Shown here one piece after another: positions 34,420 to 44,460 of a stretch of 64,000 nt of DNA (position 1 is its first letter; every line of letters starts with the position of its first letter). Made by a program: the position numbers and the translations under genes. Below the pieces are notes generated by a model. That model ran no database searches. It was given only the letters and a program-made list of their open reading frames with translations, and was not told where the DNA came from. The DNA is from Taudactylus pleione (taxonomy: Eukaryota; Chordata; Amphibia; Anura; Myobatrachidae): the NCBI GenBank assembly GCA_031769625.1, contig JAUIMM010000003.1, positions 3,721,001-3,785,000 on the forward strand, read 5' to 3'.

Positions 34420-34620
34420 ACTAGTTGACATTCAGAATGCCGACCCCAGAATGTTTACTGGTTTTGAATGTTGACATGTACGTTATGTCGACAAATAATA
34501 GGTCAGCATACACGTAGGACGACATGGCGACACCAGAAAGTCCACACCTTTTATGTATTTGCTTATTTTAGCCTAACCCTAAAAATCAACCTGTTGACCT
34601 AAGTGTATGTCGACATATTG
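34420..34620. repeat. Diverged GTCGAC-type MITE
   Basis: Short ATGTCGACAAATAATAGGTC and CAACCTGTTGACCTAAGTG segments resemble the long-TIR element at 12940-13330. Ends are decayed. Confidence 0.45.
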
Positions 34621-34926
34621 GCGAGAACCATCCGCATTGCCACTTGCGTCCAATCAGATTCAGACCCCATGTGTGAATTTTATATTTTTTTTACGGACTC
34701 CCGTTATTATACAATGACACAGCGAAGCTTATAATAAAACAATTGATTATATATTTTGTTCAGCTAATACTTTAAAAGAAAATTATGCTACTGCTCAGAC
34801 TCCAGTCTTCCTGTCCCTCCAGGGAGGCTTCATGTCCTTTTTCCAAGATGGCAGCAGAAGTCAGTACTGAGCATTCGGGGGCCATCTTGTCTTTACTGTG
34901 TAAGTGTGCCATGGTGGGAGACTATA

Positions 34927-35328
34927 GGGGGAGATGTATCATCGGCGACAACGCCGATGCGGTACATCCCCCTTGACTTCGCGTACATACCGCGGTTAAT
35001 TAATTCGCGGTATGTACCAAGAATATCGCAAAGAACAGCTCTCTCGATAAGAGAGCTGTCCTTTGCGATGCTGGCGGGCAGAGGGACTTCCGGGCCGCGG
35101 GGGCTCATGGGAGGGACCGTTCGGATCCCTCCCAGCCCTGAGCGTCGCTCTAAGAAGCCCATAGGCTTCTATTGGGTAACGCCACCTGACGGTGGCGTTA
35201 CCTAGCAACGCGAAGCAGCAGAATACAGCGCATTCTGCTGCTTAATACATACGGGGAATGCAGTAAAACCCTCGAAAACTGCATTTTCGGGGGTTTTACC
35301 GCATTTTTGCCGATGATACATCTCCCCC
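34927..35328. mobile_element. Poly-hairpin element D2
   Basis: Ends GGGGGAGATGTATCATCGGC and GATGATACATCTCCCCC, TSD ATA (34924-34926 and 35329-35331). Serial hairpins: GGTACATACCGCGG-type arms, GCAAAGAACAGCTCTCTCGA../GAGAGCTGTCCTTTGC, AAGCCCATAGGCTT, GGTAACGCCACCTGACGGTG.., GCAGAATACAGCGCATTCTGC and AAACCCTCGAAAACTGC../GGGGGTTTT. Removing the insert restores the perfect palindrome GGAGACTATAGTCTCC. Confidence 0.87.
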
Positions 35329-35339
35329 ATAGTCTCCTA

Positions 35340-35673
35340 CTTATCTCCTATAGAGAACTTGGTTAATACCTGCTATAAAGCTGTTCCAGCATCATGCACC
35401 TCTACCCACATGCAGCATACTGGCTAGGGTGAGCTGCCTGGAAACTCTCAAGCTCTGCTCCATCACCAGTGTATTGGTTAAGTAACTGGGCTGTTCATAG
35501 TTTGAGTCATCTGGTGGTGTGTGCCTAAATAACTCTGCAATATCAACACCTCATTTCCAACAAATACTACTGGGAACTTCTGGGCAAACATATAAGAACT
35601 GCAATCACTGCTTTTTATAAAGGGCACACACTATATGACATGACTTTAAATATCCATATTATCTACATTCCAA
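35340..35673. other. Unassigned stretch
   Basis: Nothing recognised. Confidence 0.35.
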
Positions 35674-35923
35674 TGTAATACGGAATCGGTATGTAAGGTC
35701 GGCTGTCGGGATGCCTACTGTCAAAATACCAACAGCGACATCCCGATGGTTGTTATCCCGACAGGGGTCGGGTAAGTATACTCACCCTCTCCCTAACCCT
35801 CCTCACCTCGCACCCTAACCCTCCCAGTTATTGCTTAAACCTAAGTTTCCCCCCTTTGTGCCTAAACCTAAACCTCCTCCCTTAGTGCCTAACCCTAAAC
35901 CCTCCCCCAGTGGTGCCTAACCC

Positions 35924-36625
35924 CAGGGCCGGCCCTAGCCCAAATTTTTTGGTAAGCGAGTATTTTTTTGGCACCCCCCCCTATGCAGTGCCCCTTTTAC
36001 AGTGCCCCCGGCAGTGGTCCCCCCAGTGCAGTGCCCCTTGTGCCCCCAGTAGTACTCCCCCCCCCCCATGCAGTGCCCCCAGTAGTGGTACCTCCCTATG
36101 CAGTGCCCATTATATAGTGCCCCCAGTAATAGTCCCCCCTCTTGTAGTGCCCCCAGTAGTATTCCCCCCTTGTAGTGCCCCCAGTAGTATTCGCCCCCCT
36201 TGTAGTGCCTCCAGTAGTACTCCTCCCCTTGTAGTGCCCCCAGTAGTATTCCCCCCCTGTAGTGCTCCCAGTAGTCGGCCCTCCCCTTGTAGTGCCCCCA
36301 GTAGTATTCCCCCCCTGTAGTGCTCCCAGTAGTCCCCCCCTTGTAGTGCCCCCAGTAGTATTCCCCCCCCCTTGTAGTGCCCCCAGTAGTATCCCCCCCC
36401 TGTAGTGCTCCCAGTAGTCCCCCCTCCCCTTGTAGTGCCCCCAGTAGTATTCCCCCCCTGTAGTGCTCCCAGTAGTCCCCCCTCCCCTTGTAGTGCCCCC
36501 AGTAGTAATCCGCCCCCCCGCAGTAGAGACATAATAAAAAAAATATAAAAAAAAACACTTACCTGACACCCGCTCCTGGTCCCGCCGCCAAGATCAGCTC
36601 CTCCGTCCACATTATGGGAGTGACG
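35924..36625. mobile_element. hAT-like element CC, copy 2, 3'-truncated
   Basis: The left end CAGGGCCGGCCCTAG and the 24-bp GTGCCCCCAGTAGTA array (about 36000-36510) match copies 1 and 3. Identity ends near 36625 at CATTATGGGAGTGACG; the 3' palindromic third and right TIR are missing. The junction continues into an inverted piece of the host (GGGGCACCCTTAGTGTTAG). The 130-207 aa minus-strand frames are array artefacts. Confidence 0.8.
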
Positions 36626-36628
36626 CGT

Positions 36629-36685
36629 CGGGGCACCCTTAGTGTTAGCCGCCCCCCCCCGCGTCTAACACTAAGGGTGCCCCGG
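36629..36685. repeat. Inverted repeat at truncated hAT junction
   Basis: CGGGGCACCCTTAGTGTTAG is followed, after a C-rich loop, by CTAACACTAAGGGTGCCCCG, a perfect 20-bp inverted pair. The right arm is native family C sequence, so the left arm is an inverted duplicate of it. Confidence 0.8.
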
Positions 36686-36933
36686 CTTACCTTTGTTCGG
36701 GCTGTCGTCCTCCTGGATTCCGGCATCAGGATTAAGATAGGCGGCGGTATTACACCGCCTATATTAAATCCATTGTCGGGCTTCCAGCATCGGGATTGAG
36801 ACCAGCGGCATCATAACTACATCCCTGTAATACAAGTAGATTATTATAATGCAGCAGTTCTAGCAATATTCATAAAGAATACCACTTTAATGGTATCGGA
36901 ACAGAGTGTCTGATTTATAGTGTTATAGATTTA

Positions 36934-37190
36934 TAGGCGCCCATCGGAGCAATTCAATTGTTGTTCCGATTGGGCATCTATTACTTCTGAAGCACCCAAA
37001 ATGCATCGGGTTTAGCCGTGCACAGCGGCTAAACCCATCTTAAGTCCATGGTTTGGGCGCCCTAACACAGACTTCTCGCACATTCTGCACGCCTCCTTAG
37101 GAGGCTGCGAGCTGAAATGTGTGCAGTCGCAGCTATGGGCCCCCAAACAGCAGAACAATTGAATTGCTGCGATGGGCGCCATCTAGTGGC
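36934..37190. mobile_element. Poly-hairpin element G
   Basis: Ends GGCGCCCATCGGAGCAATTC and GAATTGCTGCGATGGGCGCC are 20-bp near-perfect TIRs. Inner hairpins: GGGTTTAGCCG../CGGCTAAACCC and GCCTCCTTAGGAGGC. TSD unclear. Confidence 0.7.
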
Positions 37191-37194
37191 GGGC

Positions 37195-37833
37195 CAGGAA
37201 ACGATGTTAAAAATGTTGGCAAGTACGCTAAATTAGGGTGAATGGTACACTGAAGCTAAAATCCCATCTCAATTCAGGTTCGGTCAGGTGCTAAGGTGCC
37301 AGATGGCCTCTTGACAGGGGAGCACAAATAGCCGATGGGTAGATAGAGGAGTAAGTGACTTCCCAGCCTCGGATAGACAGGCCTTGTAGCAGATGGAACT
37401 TGCAGATACAAGGACAGGGAAGGACAGATTTCATGAATGGGTTTGCATTAAAGAAAAAAAAAGAGCTGATATGTTTTAGGCAAAATTATATATAAGCGAC
37501 TTTCAGCCATCACCATCTTGGGAGACATGGAGCATAACGGACTGGGGTCTGTGCCAGGAGAAGGGCGTAATATGATGCCACCATCTGCCTTGGAGAGGCG
37601 CATCTGCCTTGGAGAGGCACATCAATGGATATAATTAGTTAGGTGACATTGTGGCTCCCCAGAACACAAAGCAATTATATGCTGACTTTGTTACTGTACG
37701 ACGCATACACTAATAATAATAATACGGTAACACTGAACTATAAAACAAAGATAGTATTCCCCTTGAAATGTTGCATATTATGTATGTTTATGCTGCAATA
37801 GAAAAATAGGGGAAAAGTCAGCGATTCACGAGT
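37195..37833. other. Unassigned stretch
   Basis: Contains GCATCTGCCTTGGAGAGGC twice in tandem (about 37582-37620). Otherwise nothing is recognised. Confidence 0.35.
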
Positions 37834-37868
37834 GGGGCTAAATGGCGCAAATTGCGTCATTTAGCCCC
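37834..37868. repeat. 35-bp palindrome
   Basis: GGGGCTAAATGGCGCAA and TTGCGTCATTTAGCCCC flank one base, 16 of 17 pairs. It probably belongs to a hairpin MITE extending to about 38040, but the other end is unclear. Confidence 0.7.
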
Positions 37869-38228
37869 GCCCCCCGTTGCGGACCCGCAAATTCCCCATT
37901 AAATCTCCCCATCCTGCCCGCTTCACTAGGAATTGGGCAGAATGCAAGAGATCTACCCACACTTCTGGGGGTGCGGGGGGCTACCCCTGAAAAATCAGAA
38001 CCCTCCCGTGACTTCCGGGAGTGTAGGCAAGTATGGAGTAAGGGGTAAGTATTGACAAATATTAGTGCCATTTTCGTTGATACTAAACGAAAAATGCCAC
38101 CGGTAGATATTAAGCTTCGTTCCTAAATGGGGTCCTGAGAGAGATAGAAGTCGGACACTTTTGGCCCAGGCCTATGTGACCTTTTCACATATCGGTGAGA
38201 ATACCGGTGTCTTGTGTGAATTGTGGTA

Positions 38229-38417
38229 TGGGGCAGATGTATCTTGCAAAAGCAGATTAAAATCCTTGGAACTTTAAAAATGGAATAGTGGAGGCATTGC
38301 CCATAGCAACCAATCAGATTATGGCTATCATTCTGCAGAATGTACTACAGAAATAATAACTATAATTCCATTGGCTATGGGCAACAACTCTTAGAAGTGT
38401 CAGTAAATCTACCCCTA
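38229..38417. mobile_element. MITE M8 (CAATCAGA variant)
   Basis: TGGGGCAGATGTATC at the left; CCCATAGCAACCAATCAGAT and its inverted partner TTGGCTATGGGCAAC inside; right end AGTAAATCTACCCC. Confidence 0.65.
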
Positions 38418-38510
38418 GCTCTGCAAACTGTTACATGAAAGTAAAAAAGCACAGCGATGCAGTCTGCTATACCGTCAAGGAGGACCATTTGTGTTTGCTT
38501 TTATGAGCGG

Positions 38511-38805
38511 TATCCAATTAGCCCCGAACATTGCGATCGGTGGATTTTTTCACCGATTATCCCTGATTTTCGCTGATGGTTTTTTCACCCTATCCTATTA
38601 TTTCTGTCGAAATAATAGGATAGTTCTCTCGAAAACACATAGGTGCCGCAATTAGCTCGCGGACTTGTGTTTTTCGCCTTTTTTCAGGTCAAAAACGGCA
38701 GTTATCGTGGATTTTTTAGGACACATCAGGTCCCGAGAAAAAAAACCCGATATGTGCTGGTATCAGGCCGACTTCGGGGCTAATTGGATAGCCCCGGGAA
38801 AGCTA
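38511..38805. mobile_element. Poly-hairpin element E
   Basis: GGTATCCAATTAGCCCCG at the left is inverted at the right (CGGGGCTAATTGGATAGCC). Internal hairpins: CACCGATTATCC../ATTTTCGCTGATGG, CCTATCCTATTATTTC../GAAATAATAGGATAG and ATCAGGTCCCGAG../CCCGATATGTGCTGG. No TSD was resolved. Confidence 0.65.
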
Positions 38806-39343
38806 ATTAGCTGCGTTAATTTACCCCCCTATTATATATATATTTTTTTAATTTTTTTTGCATTTTCCCACTGGATTACAAAGAAAAAAATAAAAATAAA
38901 ACAAACACAATTTGCCATTAGATTACAATTACAAATGAGAGAAAATATTATGTTAAAGCGATGAAGAAGGTTATAGGTGAGTGTATGGAATATTTACAAA
39001 AGGGAAAAAAGTTCTATTGACAGTAATAAAAAAAAAAAAAAAAAATTCCAGTGGCAGAGCTGAATTTTCCTTACCTGAAAGTGATTACACTGCCAAGGGT
39101 GAGGGTTATCTTATCACTCTAACACTTCTCGGGATGGAGGTAAAAAGCACAATCCCAATAACAAAATGCTTTCATTTTCAAATACATTTGTTTAATGCAT
39201 AAACGCTTTAAAACTAAAAATTGACCTCATTTGAAACTTTGCACTTTTTTTTTTTTTTCAATTGGGACTGAAAGCCCAAATCTGTAGGTTTTACCACACA
39301 TGCGCACAGCTGGAGAGATTGGCTCAGTGAAATAGTAAGCGAA

Positions 39344-39580
39344 TGAGGCCCATACATCTACAGCCTCGATACTCTGTTCTACCATCGATGACCGGCGATA
39401 CATCGGCGGATCGGGGAAATTCAATACATAAAAAATCTCTGACTCACCGATTCCAGCTATTTTTGGGTTGGGATCGGGGAATTAAGATTTTTCAACAGGT
39501 TGAATACACCCGATTCTACGACTCCCCAATCGGCAGATCGGGGAATTGCGGCAATCAGTCGCAGATGTGAGGGCCCCTTA
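39344..39580. mobile_element. Possible MITE with AGATGT ends
   Basis: AGGCCCATACATCTACAG at the left resembles the inverse of the right end GCAGATGTGAGGGCCCC. Inside are GATCGGGGAA repeats. The pairing is imperfect. Confidence 0.45.
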
Positions 39581-39652
39581 GGCGCCTGGAAAAAGAAATG
39601 ATTAGGAAATTTATCGTTGAGATCAGGGACATTTTAATAAAAGTAAACCTAT

Positions 39653-39884
39653 GGGTTCAATCCAATTACTCGCGGGTTCGAATAATTACGGCGATATGTT
39701 GCAATTACGCTACTGGCAGAGTTTCAGATCTTCTGTTCGTAGCTCTATGGGGCTGTGTACAAAAATCTACTAATCTGGGACGCGATAGGGCCACAAGGGG
39801 AGCAGATAAAAATGCAGTTACATGCTGTCGCAAAGGCCATCTTGCACCCCTCGTGTGCAGGGGCACGTTAACTGGATTGAACCC
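39653..39884. mobile_element. MITE related to E by termini
   Basis: Ends GGGTTCAATCCAATTAC and AACTGGATTGAACCC are inverted repeats. The interior contains GCAATTACGC and short stems. No TSD was resolved, and the frame running through it is not a gene. Confidence 0.55.
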
Positions 39885-40422
39885 TTTGGGTTTGTCTTTC
39901 ATATATTGTAGGACTACACGTTCCAGCGTGCACTGGCATCCATTGACAGGAAGGGAATTCTAGGGTATATTTTCGGATTATGTTATAGATGCATGTCGAA
40001 ATTGACCATGTCGACACAAATTTATTAGATTATACATATCTTCCTCCGGTTATGGGTGAATACATTTTTTTTAGATTTATGACATTATTCTGTATTGCAA
40101 CCATGTAGTCATGTAATCAGAGTGAGTGGTGTTATCTTATTACCCTGGAACACAACCATGGAAAGGAGAGAAGTGGCTGTATAAGGCTGGGTACACACTA
40201 TACGATGTGTACCCAACTAAACGACGATTGACCCCCCCCCCCCGATCCATCGGAATCAGGCATATTGTCATGACGTCTCTCCCACAATGCGCACGGAGAG
40301 AGGCAGAAGCTGGAGTTCAAAAGAGAACTCCAGCCTCCGGCTAACGCGGCGCTGCAGGGAAGGAACCGGGCGCCCGCTGGTAATAACATCTCAGGGGGCG
40401 TCCGACAGAGCCTCCCTGCGGC

Positions 40423-40485
40423 ACAGCCGGGCATGCATAGGAATCATTCTATATTATAGAATGATTCCTATGCATGCCCGGCTGT
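40423..40485. repeat. 63-bp near-perfect palindrome
   Basis: Arms of 31 nt (ACAGCCGGGCATGCATAGGA.. and its complement) flank a single base, with no mismatch seen. It lies within a longer repeat beginning about 40187 (GGGTACACACTATACGATGT). Confidence 0.9.
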
Positions 40486-40599
40486 CCGTCCATTACCCCC
40501 AGGAAATTCATTTTTACCCTATGTGGGGTAATTTACGCCTGTTCCCTGACCACTGCTTTAAACTGAGGTCTGCCACGTGAAAGACGATAACAGAGTCAC

Positions 40600-41180
40600 G
40601 CATGATTTTAATTTCCTTCAGGTTCTATATTGGCAACTATGTACAGATGCTCCTGAGGAAGAATCAAGCAATTCGAAACGCGTTGAGCCGGTGACCGCAC
40701 ATGGAACGCTGAGACGGGGGAATCGTGAACTACAGGCGGGATCACGTTGGTATCCGGAACCACTGGTTTCCCTCTATTTACAGCTTATATCGATACCCCC
40801 ATCCTGCTTTTCCGGTGTGATGCATATATATATGCGGTTTTTATTCTGTCTAAATGTGAGTGTTTTTTTGTCTGAATAAAATGTTCTGTCAATACATACA
40901 GTATTGCACTATTTTTGGTATATTCTTCTCTTTTTGAGTTGATCTACACTTGAAGTTGGAATTTCCTATGGTGTTACAGACTGGAGATACTATACGTTTT
41001 CTACCTATTTTGAAACATGTGAGCGTTCCTTTGTCATCACCATTATAAGTGTAATTTTATTATCATTATTGCACTATGTTTGGTTTCTCTTTTTTGAGAT
41101 ATTGATGCAAAGGAAGCGGAATTGGAATTTCACACATCTTGAGGAATAAATCCTGAAAGATTTACATACAGAGGATCTCA
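40600..41180 (+). repeat. Repeat with GAAACGCGTTG motif, copy 2
   Basis: CCTGAGGAAGAATCAAGC then TTCGAAACGCGTTGAG at 40652-40687. An AATAAA signal follows at about 40876, and TATTGCACTATTTTTGGTAT recurs in similar form near 41064. It looks like the 3' region of a transcribed mobile element. Class not identified. Confidence 0.45.
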
Positions 41181-41214
41181 TTGTGGTTCCTTTTTGGAAA
41201 TATAAGGAGACATT

Positions 41215-41763
41215 GGGCCTGATTCAGACCCACTCGCGAGCGGCTGTCCGCTCGCAAGTGGGTCGATGTTATGCACTGAGCATGCGCACGACGGAGGGAG
41301 CTCCGTCGTGCGCATGCGCCAGACGCGACGAGCGAAGGAAAGTCCTTCGCTCGTTGTGTCCGATCAAAGGGGGCGTGCTGTCAATGTTGATTGACAGCAC
41401 GCCCCCTTTGGTGGGCGTGCCGGGGGCGTGCCTCCCTGACGGGGGCGTTCCCACGGGAACGCCTCCCGTCAGAAGCCGGCCCACTGACATCACTAGTGAT
41501 GTCAGTGGGAGTGATTTTGGCTCTGATAGAGCCAAAATCACTCCGGAGCTTGCGGTTGAAAACCTCAACCGCAGGCTCCGGCTCGCAATTTCGATGGTCG
41601 CGATGGTCTCGACCATCGCGGCCATCAAAAAGCACGCTCGTATAGCCTGTGGGTGGTGACCCACAGCTATACGAGCGTCCAGGAGGACGCTCCATGAAAA
41701 TGGAGCCCGGCCCTCATTCAGAGCGTGCGCTCTGCTCAGAGCGTACGGCTCTGAATGAGGGCC
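41215..41763 (+). mobile_element. Poly-hairpin element A4, most complete copy
   Basis: Ends GGGCCTGATTCAG and CTGAATGAGGGCC, TSD ATT (41212-41214 and 41764-41766). Twelve hairpins in series: 41227-41264, 41280-41317, 41321-41360, 41365-41410, 41436-41472, 41480-41509 (perfect 30-bp palindrome), 41509-41543, 41544-41580, 41593-41626, 41634-41678, about 41692-41706 and 41709-41763. Only short spacers separate most of them. There is no transposase. Frames read here are shadows of the hairpins and mirror each other on the two strands. Confidence 0.9.
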
Positions 41764-41769
41764 ATTGTG

Positions 41770-42728
41770 TGGCAGCGCCAAAGGGTGATACTTGACTTTG
41801 TTTATTTGTATGTTTTTTTAGAGGACAAGTGAGGAACCTCTTAAAAGTCTCCCCTAGGCTGCAGTCATTGATTTCGCATATTTGGAACATTACAATATTA
41901 TAACTATGTACAGCTAAAACACGCCAATCAAGTCACTGTGCATTAGGAAGAAAATGATAAGAAACCGTCAAACGCTGACATTCCTAATAGAATTACTGAT
42001 ACAGACATATATGCAAATTATCTTAACGAATGCACATTACAATATGTTTTACCAGCCTGGATTATGTGTTGGTACAAAGATGATTTAAGTCAATTACATA
42101 CACTTTGCTATTATAATCATTTCCTGGCTGCCTAGGAATACAATGCACGATAGAATAGGTTGGATAAAGAGCCACCAGGGCATCTCCCCAGCCTGGGGTG
42201 TCTTGGCCAGCAGTCTGTAACACAACTGTGTCCAGACAGCAGCTGTGTATGTGTCTCCAGGGCAATAAAAAAATAACCAACACGTGACTGAAACAGACTG
42301 TACGTGGCTTTAATTCTTACTATAGTCAGGAAAACATGTACAAGCCAATAAATAAAATGCATGGGACTGTGGCAAACCTTTTTAGATACTACAAGGATTA
42401 TTTGATGAAAGGTTTCCTCCTCTATTGGGCCGATCCAATTAGGTGTGAATAGGATACTGCAAGCTCACACGGCAAATGACATTTTCAGTCCCATATTTCA
42501 AACACGCATTGATTTGTCAGAGGAAGCTCACATTGCTTTTAAGCGCACCCTTTCTGGGCAGATGAAACTTTTCAGCAGTTTCATAAATCGCAGGTCCAGA
42601 AAATAGTGTTATAGAATGTAGGTCGGGAGAGTGATAAAAAAAAAGCACCCACCAGTCAGTGACAAGTGGAGGTAAGCTCAACGCGTTTCTGTACTCGCCG
42701 TAATTTCGTCAGGAACTTGATCACACTT
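41770..42728. other. Unassigned stretch, with GAAACGCGTTG motif copy 3
   Basis: The complement of 42677-42716 reads GTTCCTGACGAAATTACGG then AGAAACGCGTTGAG, the third instance of that motif. Nothing else is recognised. Confidence 0.4.
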
Positions 42729-43074
42729 TATGGGGGATATTCAGTTAGCCGTGGGGTTTACCCCGCAACTAATTGCCGTCCAAAATCCCCGTGGCGTGTG
42801 GAAAAGCTATTCAATAAAATAGCCTTTATCCCCCGTGATGAAAAACAGTGACTCATGTGCGGAAACACACTGATTCCACGTAAAGTGCGGAATCAATGGG
42901 TTTTGTCCCCGCGGGCGAGTCCCATTTGGTGTTTTTTCTTTTTTTTTTTTTACACGGACTTTACCGCGCAGCTCATGGAGGTGCGAAGTAAATCCGACTG
43001 CGAGGGATTCCCGCTAATTGAATAGGTCCAGCGCGGTCAAATAGCCGCAGTATTTAATTGATTATCCCCCATAA
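42729..43074. mobile_element. Poly-hairpin element F
   Basis: Ends TGGGGGATATTCAGTTAG and TTAATTGATTATCCCCCA, probably flanked by TA. Inner arms: CGTGGGGTTTACCCCGC, AAGCTATTCAATAAAATAGC and GATTCCACGTAAAGTGCGGAATC. A poly(T) run interrupts at 42936-42952. Confidence 0.65.
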
Positions 43075-43117
43075 TTATGTTCTGATTTTAGAATATTAAG
43101 CAAAAAAAAAAAAATTA

Positions 43118-43185
43118 TATTTATATATACATATACATATATATATATACACACACACGAACACACACACACACACACACACACA
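43118..43185. repeat. Compound (TA)n/(CA)n microsatellite
   Basis: TA, CATA and CA runs directly abutting the left end of A5. Confidence 0.93.
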
Positions 43186-43709
43186 CAGTCTGATTCAGAG
43201 CCGGACGCTCTGGCCAGAGCGCTCGCTCTGAATCAGGGCCCTCCTACCTAAAAATGGAGCGGCCTCCTGGCCGCTCGCATAGCTGTAGGTGACCACCCAC
43301 AGCTTATGCGAGCGGCCAAAAAGATGGTCGCGGTGGTCACGACCATCGGGCTTGCGATGACACCCTGCAGTAGGGTCTCGCTGCCGCAAGCCCAGGAGTG
43401 CTTTTGGCTCTATCAGAGCCAAAAGCACTCCCTCTGACATCACTAGTGATGTCAGTGGGGCCGGCCCCCAGACGGTAGGCGTTCCCATGGGAATGCCTCC
43501 GTCTGGGCACAACGCCCCCGGCACGCCCACCAAAGGGGGCGTGCTGTCACTCACCATCGACAGCACGCCCCCTTTGGTGCGAGACCCATAGCAACAGCTT
43601 GGCTGTCGCTATGCGGGTCTCGCGCATGCGCACGACGGAGCTCCCTCCGTCGTGCGCATGCGCATTAGGGCACCATCGACCCGCTCGCGAGCGGGTCTGA
43701 ATTAGGCCC
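43186..43709 (-). mobile_element. Poly-hairpin element A5
   Basis: Reverse orientation. The left end (CAGTCTGATTCAG) is decayed beside the CA repeat; the right end is CTGAATTAGGCCC followed by ATA. Stem 10 (43269-43317, GGCCGCTCGCATAG../CTTATGCGAGCGGCC) and stem 3 (GAGACCCATAGCAACAGC../GCTGTCGCTATGCGGGTCTC) differ in sequence from A4 but stay paired. All other family stems are present. Confidence 0.83.
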
Positions 43710-43805
43710 ATAATACCATTTTTTTAAATTAGGTTATGGTATTTTTTTTATATATTAAATTCTATTTTGCCACATAAAAATGTCTTTAGATATAATCAGG
43801 AAAAC

Positions 43806-44316
43806 GAATCGGTATGATTTACCTCAGGACCCATGCCCAGCGGTTGGAATCCCGACAGCGCCATCCCGGCAGAGGAGGAAATCCCGATTGTCCTAAGGTA
43901 AGTATATACTAACCTATTTCTACCCCCTAACCCTAATCCTCCCTTAGGGGTGCCTAACCCTAACCTTACCCCCCAGTGCCTAAACCTAACTCCCCTTCCC
44001 CGCCGCTTAAACCTAAGTCCCCTGGGGGGTGCCTAACCCTAAGTACCCCCCCGGGGTGCCTAACGCTAACCCCCCCCTTCCCCTAGCCTAAACCTAACCT
44101 CCCGGGGGGTGTCTAACCCCAACTCCCCCCCAGGAACCCTAAACCTAAGCCTCTTCCCCCAGCGGCTATCCGCGCTCGGCATCCCTTCGATCGGATTGCC
44201 GTAGGTCTAATGACAGGCGTCGGCATATCGGCGCCTGTCTTTAGACCCGTGCCGGGATATGACAGTCGGGAAGCCGGCTGTCGGGATTAGGTCCGCTGGC
44301 TTCCAGACTGCATACA
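43806..44316 (+). mobile_element. Family C element C9
   Basis: Starts GAATCGGTATGATTTACC and ends GACTGCATACA. TSD AGGAAAAC (43798-43805) against GGGAAAAC (44317-44324), 7/8. Carries CTAAGGTAAGTATATACTAA (donor motif, about 43894), CCTAACCCTAA runs and GATCGGATTGCC. 511 bp. Confidence 0.83.
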
Positions 44317-44460
44317 GGGAAAACACGTGCGCAGACTTCTTTTGTGCTCTATTTTACTTTTGGCCTTGGGAAGTACTGCATTATTCCCTTCAATTAGACA
44401 GCTGCAGTGTTAGAACCATAGATAACGCCCAGTCTGTATAACCTCTTTATCTTATAGGTA

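Larger units (their letters stand above)
35682..36825 (+). mobile_element. Family C element C8, interrupted by hAT-CC copy 2
   Basis: Starts GGAATCGGTATG and ends CATAACTACATCCC, perfect 8-bp TSD TGTAATAC (35674-35681 and 36826-36833). The left part has GGGTAAGTATACTCACC and CCTAACCCTAA runs, and the right part CTAACACTAAGGGTGCCCCGG and GGATTCCGGCATC. The hAT copy occupies about 35924-36625. Confidence 0.85.

Noticed and set aside
39598..39963. 121-codon plus-strand ORF
   Set aside because: Overlaps a MITE with GGGTTCAATCC ends; no domain.
41183..41781. Overlapping 158-170 codon ORFs on both strands
   Set aside because: They span the hairpin stems of A4; each strand encodes the mirror of the other, and they are not conserved as proteins across copies with indels.
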